Below are positions 57,416 through 64,000 of a DNA stretch of 64,000 bases, piece after piece (position 1 is the first letter of the stretch; each line of letters begins with the position of its first letter). Below the pieces are notes generated by a model. That model did not search any database, was not told the DNA's origin, and worked only from the letters and a program-made list of their open reading frames with translations. The position numbers and the translations under genes are program-made. The DNA comes from Paralithodes platypus. Taxonomy: Eukaryota > Arthropoda > Malacostraca > Decapoda > Lithodidae. The stretch covers positions 17,106,811-17,170,810 of the forward strand of contig CM064481.1 of assembly GCA_032716605.1 (NCBI GenBank), in the 5' to 3' direction.

Positions 57416-57732
57416 AGAGAAGGAAAAATGACGCCTGAGTCAGCGTCTGGTCAAAGATCCACATAAGTACAGTACATCCACGATTATATGGAAAGCTTAT
57501 GAATAGTTATTCTTATTTTCTTTTTGTTTTATATTTGTTACGAAGTTTTTTCGTAGTGAGAACCCAATTTCATAATGACTGAACCATGAGTGAGGTTGCG
57601 TGTGCTCATGCTGAAGGCTCCTCAATTTTTTATGCTCTGTGCGGTAGATTCAAACTACGGCGGATGAGTGTTTGAAGAGGGTGCCTTATGTAATAGGCAT
57701 AATCGTCAATGATGGAGGGGCCACTAATAAAT
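57416..57732 (-). repeat. right inverted terminal repeat of DIRS copy 2
   Basis: Complement of the left repeat from gaatgacgcctgagtcag-like text through gcctta...aggcataatcgtcaatgat. Its short outer extension ggaggggccactaataaat differs from that of the left end. Confidence 0.9.
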
Positions 57733-58571
57733 AAGTAACATACACCTCAGACACCTAGGACCACAAGGCATACAAACACTCACCAACATATCAAACTACT
57801 GTACAGCTATTCACACAACACAATACCAGACATCTGGAAGCATGGTGTCATCATTACATTCCCCAAACCTAACAAAGACCCCACGCTATCCTCCTCACAC
57901 CGCCCCATCACACTCCTTTGCACCCCCTCCAAAATATCAGAACGCCTAGTACTAAAACTGACCACACACACTCTACCCCTAGCTCCAACACAGCATGGCT
58001 TCAGGCCACTACACTCCACAAACACTTCTTACAGACCTTACACAAAGAGCATTTGACAGCATCAACTCGGTTAGACCACCACACAGAACACTACTTGCCA
58101 CACTCGACATTAGTAAAGCCATTGATGCCATCCCCTGCCACAACCTAACAAACAAAATCTACAACATAAACGTGCACAACAATACACAAAGAAGGCTGGC
58201 CAACTACCTAGCAGGCAGATGTGCACATTTATAATTTGCCGGTCAGTCATCTAACATCAGAAACTTCACAAACGGAGCCCCGCAACGATCCATCTTGTCG
58301 CCCTCACTCTTCAATCTATACATACAAGATCTACCCACACCCCACGCACCCCAAATAAATATAGCTTCCTATCACATGTACACACCAAGAATCAGACACA
58401 GCAACACATCTCCTTCAACCCTATCTCAACACACTAAATGACCGGTGCATTACAAACAGACTCAAATTAGCCCCAGCCAAATCCACGGCAACCCTCCTCA
58501 CAAGCTGGACAGCTGAACACATAAATGCCCCACTCCTCACCATAAACAATGCACACACCCAAATTCATAGG
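57733..58571 (+). mobile_element. LINE D copy 2, right part
   Basis: Continues from 39397: aagtaacatacacctcagac matches 37290 onward. It carries RT pieces (GFRPLHSTNTLLTDLTQRAF-like region 57995-58234) with stops and a deleted YADD region, and ends at acacccaaattcatag, where an inverted LINE D tail begins. Confidence 0.85.
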
Positions 58572-58704
58572 TGTTGTTGTTGTTGTTGTTGTCGTTCCCT
58601 AAACTGCCTGGCCAAACAGCCCCGAGTCCCTAAGGAAGGCCATAGCCACGATCGGGGTTTCCCACAGGGCTCTCAAGGAGTGTTTATTATGTTGTTGGCG
58701 TAAG

Positions 58705-60582
58705 TTGTTGTTGAAGATGTGTTTATTTTATACTAGCCCTCTGGGCCTAAGCCATCATAGGGCTGGTGTTCGGCGGGGAGTTAGTAAGTCAAGTCATATA
58801 GGTCACTGGTAAGATTTCATCATATAGATTAAGAGCTTTCAAGAAATGACGGATGGCTATGAAAGAGAATGAATCGGAGTCAGAAAGAATGTCCTTTAAA
58901 GAGGTGCGTCGCAAGAAGCGCCGTCTTTCAGGGTCGTACATGGGACAAATGCAAAAAATTTGATGAATAGTAGGAACTGTGTGACAATGGTGACATTCTG
59001 GTGGTGGACTACGGGGAGTGGTCATTAGATATCCATGAGTGAGTCTCGTGTGTCCTATGCGTAATCGAGTTAAGAGGGTTTGGTCAGCGCGACAGGGGCT
59101 GAGTGAAGAGGGCCACATGTAAATGTCGTCTTTGATGGAACAAAGGTGACCTCCTAAAGGTTGATCCCTCCATTCTGAGTGCCACATATCATGAATATGC
59201 TGTCGAATTACAGGAATTAGGTCATCCGATCTGAGGGTAGTGGATGCCGGAGCACCTAGAGAGGCCTGTTTAGCAAGGGTGTCAGCACGTTTATTACCCG
59301 CAATGCCTACATGGGCGGGGATTCAACATAGTGTGATGGATCGAGAGCTGCATTGTAATTCGTGGATTTTAAGGATGACAGCGATGACCAATAGGTCACG
59401 TGGGGCATACTCACTTAATGCTTGTAACGCACTTTTTGAGTCGCTGCAGATAACGACGTGTGGAGGATTGTTTGGAAGTGTAGAGATGAGGGTTAGGGCA
59501 CCATGAATAGCCCACAACTCTGCAGTGAAAACTGTGGAGTAAGGATGTAGGGAGCTTTGATGGATACCATGTTCAGAAACCGCTGCACTACCTACGGCAT
59601 CTGGAACCTTCGAACCATCAGTGTAAATGAAGGCAGCTGGAACGTGACTAGCAAGATGTTGCAAAGCTAAAGTACGGCGTTTGACTGGAGTCACAGCCTC
59701 TACTTGGTCAGTCAAATGGAAACAAACTTCAGAATCCAGGGGGTAATTGAACAACGGGGGAGGGGTGAATGAGGTGTTGGAATATTGTAAGATGCGAGTA
59801 ATTGGCAGGATAAGAGGGTGAAGGGCAAGGTAGTAGTAGGCGTAACACAAAAATCTTGGGAACGGAAGAGGTCCTCCAACGTGGGGTCCTGTTGGAGACG
59901 GATGTCAGTTCGCAGCTGAACCAGCTAACGATATGTTAAAGGCAGGACCCCAGCCTCACTGAGCACACTACACACGAGAGGACCAGAAAGCTCCTGAGTT
60001 AATACGTATGCCAAGGTGATGAACTGAGTTAAGTGTCTGTAATATGGATGCCGAGGCAGTGCCATTAACCGGGTAACCGTAATCTAGGGCAGAGAGAATG
60101 GTGGATCTATAAAATAGTAGTAATGTAGATCGATCAGCACCTCAATGAACACGTGCCACAGACTCGAGAACGTTCATGCGCTGAAGGCACCGAGCCTTCA
60201 GAGCGGCAACATGGTATTTCCAATTAAGGTGGGTATCAAAGATAAGCCCAAGGAATTTAGAGGAGGAGAGGAATTTAATCTTGGAAGAGAATATACAGAG
60301 GGTGATGGACTGCTTACGTAAGTGTCTAAGGTCGCGATAGAAAACGAGAGCATTGTTTTTTTCAATCGAGAAGTGGAAACCAGTTGAGGATGCCCAAGCT
60401 TGTATGGAATTAGGAGCATTGTTTAGACGACATTGAATGTGCGTTAAACTAGGAGACGTATAATAAATGGCTAAGTCATCCACGTAGAGGCTAATAGAGA
60501 TGTCGGGCGGGAGACATTGTGTAACACTATTGATTACAATTTCATAGAGTACGCTACTGAGGGAACACCCTTGGGGTATTCC
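58705..60582 (-). mobile_element. I-type LINE E with RNase H, 12-bp target duplication
   Basis: Inserted in LINE D copy 3; tgttggcgtaag stands at 58693-58704 and again at 60583-60594. The minus-strand 3' end is cttcaacaacaa. It is 5'-truncated within the RT domain. Confidence 0.88.
58789..60582 (-). pseudogene. LINE E RT, RNase H and C-terminal domains
   Basis: From the 5' side: the end of the RT palm with GIPQGCSLS-like text (near 60560) and YVDDLAIYYTS (about 60470, catalytic YVDD), and SSSKFLGLIFDTHLNWK (thumb). Then comes an RNase H domain (59323-59850) with FIYTDGSKV, FTAELWAIHGAL and ICSDSKSAL, and a C-terminal part with a Cys/His cluster (CHHCHTVPTIHQIFCIC, 58789-59187). The domain order is that of I-group LINEs. 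Frames change between the parts, so it is dead. Confidence 0.85.
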
Positions 60583-61095
60583 TGTTGGCGTAAGTGATTA
60601 TGTAGAATGCAGTCTTCTATGATGGTGTTGCATCCTGGGCAGGTGTCGATGACGGAGTCATCCAGTCTCTTCTGATAGCTCAGGAGAGCTGGATGGTGCC
60701 CACATCTCAGCCTGGCCAGGTGGACTCTGTCCTCGCGAGAAAGGGAGGATTCAGAAGGATGGATTTCGGGAGGATTGGATGAAACGGCGAGAGATATGAG
60801 TATGGATGTGCTTCTGGAAGCTGGTTTGGGGTGGGCAGGGAGGGAGAGATGACAGTATTTGTGTGTGATACCGTGTGCTGGGTGTTGTTTTGATATTCCT
60901 TGGTGTTTGTGGGTGTGCTGCCATGTAGTGTAGTGGGTGGTGTTGGTTTGTGGAAGCTGCAGCCAGGAATTGAGTGCCTCTCATGCCCAGGTGGTCTTTA
61001 ACTTTGAGGACTTTGGTTTCTTAATGTAGGTGATCTGTAGGTGTAGTAGCTGTGCAGCCTGTGATGATTTTTAGGGCTTTGTTTTGAAGCCCTGT

Positions 61096-62345
61096 CTGGG
61101 CTTCTAACCTAGCTGAAACACATCATAAGACCTTGCAGACCATTCAAAACAAAGCCCTAAAAATCATCACAGGTTGCATAGCTACTACACCTACAGATCA
61201 CCTACATAAAGAAACCAAAGCCCTCGTAGTCAAAGACCACATGGACATGACAGGCACTTAATTCCTGGCTGCAGCCTCCACAAACCAACACCACCCACTT
61301 CAGTACATGGCAACACACCCACAAACACCAAGGAACATCAAAACAACACCCAGCACATGATATCACACACAAATACTGGCATTTCTCCCTCCATGCCCAC
61401 CCCAAACCAGCTTCCAGAAGCACATCCATACTCATTCTTACAGTTTCTTACAGTAGATCCTCTGGAAAAGGCAAACTAGGCCTGTGTATCCAGCTCAGTA
61501 CCAGTACAGTACTTGCACTGCTGCGGTCGTTCACGGTGTTGGCGGCGGCGGTAGCAGACGCAACATTTTTACTATTCTGTATATTTGCTTTATAATCAAA
61601 CTTCAAATCTTGTCTTCCCCATGCTTTATCAAGATTACTTTCAAACTCCCTTATTGATTCGGAATCGACTACATACTGGGGCAGTGCGTTCCACTCATTT
61701 ACCACTCTATCACAAAATGAGTTCTTTGCCTTCTCAAGCCTATTTCTTTCTTTGTAAATTTTCTTTGAGTGTCCTCTCGTTCTTGTTCCCTCTCGCATCA
61801 AGAAGATACCTTCACACACATCCTCATCATACTTTCCTGACACTATCTTAAAAGTCTCTATCATATCCCCTCTCTTTCTCCTATATGCCAGTGTCGGAAG
61901 CCCCAGTGTCCTCAACCTCTGCTCATAGCCCGCGTTCTTCAACGTTGGTACTAGCTTGCTAGCTCTCCTCATATCACTCACCGTTCCACCCAGTCACTCA
62001 AAAACTACACGCAGCTGCATGCACGACCTCTTGAAATCCATCCTTCTGAGTCCTCCCTTCCTCACGAGGACAGAGTCCACCTGGCCAGACTGAGATGTGG
62101 GCACCATCCAGCTCTTCTGAGCTATCAGAAGAGACTGGATGACTCCGTCGGTGGTGCCTGTCCAGGATGTAACACAGCACTCCATACTATTAAACACATC
62201 ATAGAAGACTGCATTCCACAAAATCACTTATGCCAACAACATAATCTACACTCTTTGAGAGCCCTGTGGTAAAGCCTAATCTCAGCCATAGCCTTCGTTA
62301 GGGACTCGGAGCTGTTCGGCCAGGCAGCCTAGGGAACGAAAACAA
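61096..62345 (+). mobile_element. LINE D copy 4, cut by LINE F
   Basis: Plus-strand LINE D C-terminal part (61096-61435 and 61971-62345), starting cttctaacctagctgaaac. It ends ctgttcggccaggcagcct then gaaaacaacaacg. It stands head-to-head with copy 3. Confidence 0.82.
61436..61965 (-). pseudogene. CR1-like LINE F fragment (C-terminal)
   Basis: A minus-strand frame of 177 residues: RASKLVPTLKNAGYEQRL, LGLPTLAYRRKRGDMIETF, RTRGHSKKIYKER and NSFCDRVVNEWNALPQYVV. This is the post-RT region of a CR1/L2-type LINE, related to but clearly different from LINE C. It is inserted in LINE D copy 4 with ctcat on both sides (61431-61435, 61966-61970). Confidence 0.8.
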
Positions 62346-62755
62346 CAACGACACCAGAGCCTCTTTCACTCAACTTTTATGACCCACTCTGGTCTGGCAG
62401 TTTAGGAGTTAAACTTTGATAATAATTCTGTAAAACAAATGCTCTTTCCCTCAACTTTTATTAGCAACTCTGGTCTGGTAGAAAATAGTTAAGCCAGGGA
62501 CTGTGACGGTCCTATCAGTAGCACGGTATTTAACTGTGTAAAAACAACTCTTCAAATACCATGCCAGTTCTGGGAAATTTCTCATAATTGAGTGACACAT
62601 AGAAAGTAGTGGTATCTCTCCATACCACACCCTCCATTCCTCACCCCCTACATAACCCACCCACCTTCGGTTCCTCAACTTGACCTTTTATTTTGCACAG
62701 GTTCTAGCAGTTCATGGGTTAAACTTTTATAAGAATTTTGTCGCATAAATTATAA
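62346..62755. other. MITE fragments, no gene
   Basis: Pieces such as tctttcactcaacttttatg, actctggtctggcag and tgctctttccctcaactttt resemble the interior of the 211-bp MITE, suggesting decayed partial copies. No coding sequence. Confidence 0.55.
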
Positions 62756-62966
62756 AGCGGGTATCACACCAGTGCTCTTTCCATTAATGTTTATCAGCAA
62801 CATTGGTCTGGCAGCTTATGAGGTCAACTTTTATAAGAATTCTGTTACCTAACTTAATGTACCATCAGTCTAGTTTTCGATACCAATGCAAAATATCCCA
62901 GAAATGTTGCTAGAAAAATGTTGGCCACTGTAAATTGACAATTAATGCTCAGGTATGATACTCCCA
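62756..62966. mobile_element. 211-bp MITE, second copy, running into the satellite
   Basis: The left end agcgggtatcacaccag follows TAA (62753-62755). The interior (aacattggtctggcagcttatgagg-like text, ccatcagtctagttttcg) matches 7631-7841. Aligning the right end puts its border at about 62966, giving the same 211-bp length. The last ~32 bases are also the start of the 71-bp satellite unit. Confidence 0.75.
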
Positions 62967-64000
62967 TTACTAGGTAAAGTAATACTGTACAGGTACCCTA
63001 GTCAATTGACAATTAATGCTCAGGTATGATACTCCCATTACTAGGTAAAGTAATACTGTACAGGTACCCTAGTCAATTGACAATTAATGCTCAGGTATGA
63101 TACTCCCATTACTAGGTAAAGTAATACTGTACAGGTACCCTAGTCAATTGACAATTAATGCTCAGGTATGATACTCCCATTACTAGGTAAAGTAATACTG
63201 TACAGGTACCCTAGTCAATTGACAATTAATGCTCAGGTATGATACTCCCATTACTAGGTAAAGTAATACTGTACAGGTACCCTAGTCAATTGACAATTAA
63301 TGCTCAGGTATGATACTCCCATTACTAGGTAAAGTAATACTGTACAGGTACCCTAGTCAATTGACAATTAATGCTCAGGTATGATACTCCCATTACTAGG
63401 TAAAGTAATACTGTACAGGTACCCTAGTCAATTGACAATTAATGCTCAGGTATGATACTCCCATTACTAGGTAAAGTAATACTGTACAGGTACCCTAGTT
63501 AATTGACAATTAATGCTCAGGTATGATACTCCCATTACTAGGTAAAGTAATAATGTACAGGTACCCTAGTCAATTGACAATTAATGCTCAGGTATGATAC
63601 TCCCATTACTAGGTAAAGTAATACTGTACAGGTACCCTAGTCAATTGACAATTAATGCTCAGGTATGATACTCCCATTACTAGGTAAAGTAATACTGTAC
63701 AGGTACCCTAGTCAATTGACAATTAATGCTCAGGTATGATACTCCCATTACTAGGTAAAGTAATACTGTACAGGTACCCTAGTCAGGTTAGGTGAAGGTA
63801 TTGACAATTAATGCTCAGGTATGATACTCCCATTACTAGGTAAAGTAATACTGTACAGGTACCCTAGTCAGGTTAGGTGAAGGTATTGACAATTAATGCT
63901 CAGGTATGATACTCCCATTACTAGGTAAAGTAATACTGTACAGGTACCCTAGTCAGGTTAGGTGAAGGTATTGACAATTAATGCTCAGGTATGATACTCC
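62935..64000. repeat. 71-bp satellite, 15 units, open at right edge
   Basis: The unit ttgacaattaatgctcaggt ... ctgtacaggtaccctagtca starts at 62935, 63006, 63077 and so on every 71 bp up to 63716. The last units (63801, 63886, 63971) are 85 bp apart because of an added ggttaggtgaaggt. Units are nearly identical, implying recent spread. The array leaves the window. Confidence 0.95.

Larger units (their letters stand above)
39398..57732 (-). mobile_element. DIRS-type retrotransposon copy 2, with nested insertions
   Basis: An 18,335-bp insert in LINE D copy 2 without target duplication, as expected for recombinase integration. Inverted terminal repeats (39398-39748 and about 57416-57732) and an internal complementary region (39821-39916) give the canonical DIRS plan. 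In minus-strand order: right repeat, leader with short repeats, gag, RT/RNase H, tyrosine recombinase, internal complementary region, left repeat. Removing the LINE inserts (40091-40431, 40537-45551) and piggyBac (45843-50207) leaves about 8.6 kb. Gag and polymerase/recombinase junctions carry frameshifts, so this copy is probably dead. Confidence 0.92.
58572..61095 (-). mobile_element. LINE D copy 3, inverted, cut by LINE E
   Basis: The (gttgtt)n tail and cctggccaaacagcccc at 58572-58704, then 60583-61095, read on the minus strand as the LINE D C-terminus (AAASTNQHHPL, PRNIKTTPSTRYHTQ). The two parts are separated by LINE E with a 12-bp duplication. Confidence 0.85.

Noticed and set aside
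62935..64000. Telomeric or CRISPR-like repeats, because of ggttaggtgaaggt and regular spacing
   Set aside because: No run of TTAGG-type units and no spacers; it is a simple satellite with a 14-bp addition in the last units.
34840..64000. The missing SDR cofactor-binding exon (TGxxxGxG)
   Set aside because: No minus-strand segment with this motif and splice borders could be found by reading; it may lie beyond the right edge.

Overview
This is a eukaryotic, repeat-dominated window. The reading frames are retrotransposon and DNA-transposon genes plus short exons with GT/AG borders; there is no bacterial gene layout. The mix of DIRS, piggyBac, Jockey/CR1-like LINEs, hAT, pogo-like and TTAA MITEs, with long minisatellites, suits an arthropod. 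A decapod crustacean is my best guess, from general familiarity with such genomes; nothing in the sequence proves the taxon.

The only host gene I can support runs on the minus strand and enters from the right: four exons of a short-chain dehydrogenase/reductase, closest to the DHRS7 group. In transcript order they are 34675-34781, 18263-18408, 8245-8338 and 837-956. All splice phases agree, and the Asn/Ser/Tyr/Lys catalytic residues lie on the exons. The nucleotide-binding (TGxxxGxG) exon and the C-terminal exons were not found, so the gene is partial here. Its introns (about 7, 10 and 16 kb) are filled by repeats. Intron 957-8244 holds a TTAA MITE and a 5-kb, 39-bp minisatellite. Intron 8339-18262 holds a 42-bp minisatellite split by a DIRS element, then a pogo/Tigger-like MITE. 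Intron 18409-34674 holds a TTAA MITE, a hAT-like element carrying a nested LTR retrotransposon with 3-kb LTRs, and a TA-flanked element carrying a nested retroposon.

From 35.1 to 62.3 kb is a transposon nest. Several copies of one LINE family with a (CAA)n tail (called LINE D) form the base. One copy is cut by an 18.3-kb DIRS retrotransposon (39398-57732) with inverted terminal repeats and an internal complementary region. That DIRS copy carries a Jockey-like LINE, itself cut by a CR1/L2-like LINE, and separately an apparently intact piggyBac transposon (45843-50207) with a 968-aa transposase. Inverted LINE D copies, an RNase H-bearing I-type LINE with a 12-bp target duplication, and a CR1-like fragment follow.

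From 62.35 kb to the right edge there are Harbinger-like MITE pieces. From 62935 a 71-bp satellite runs out of the window; its unit starts inside the end of one of these MITEs.

How parts work together: the host enzyme gene is the only non-mobile coding content. The elements mainly matter as intron filler, as a record of insertion order, and, for the 42-bp minisatellite, as a possible source of in-frame alternative splice acceptors.
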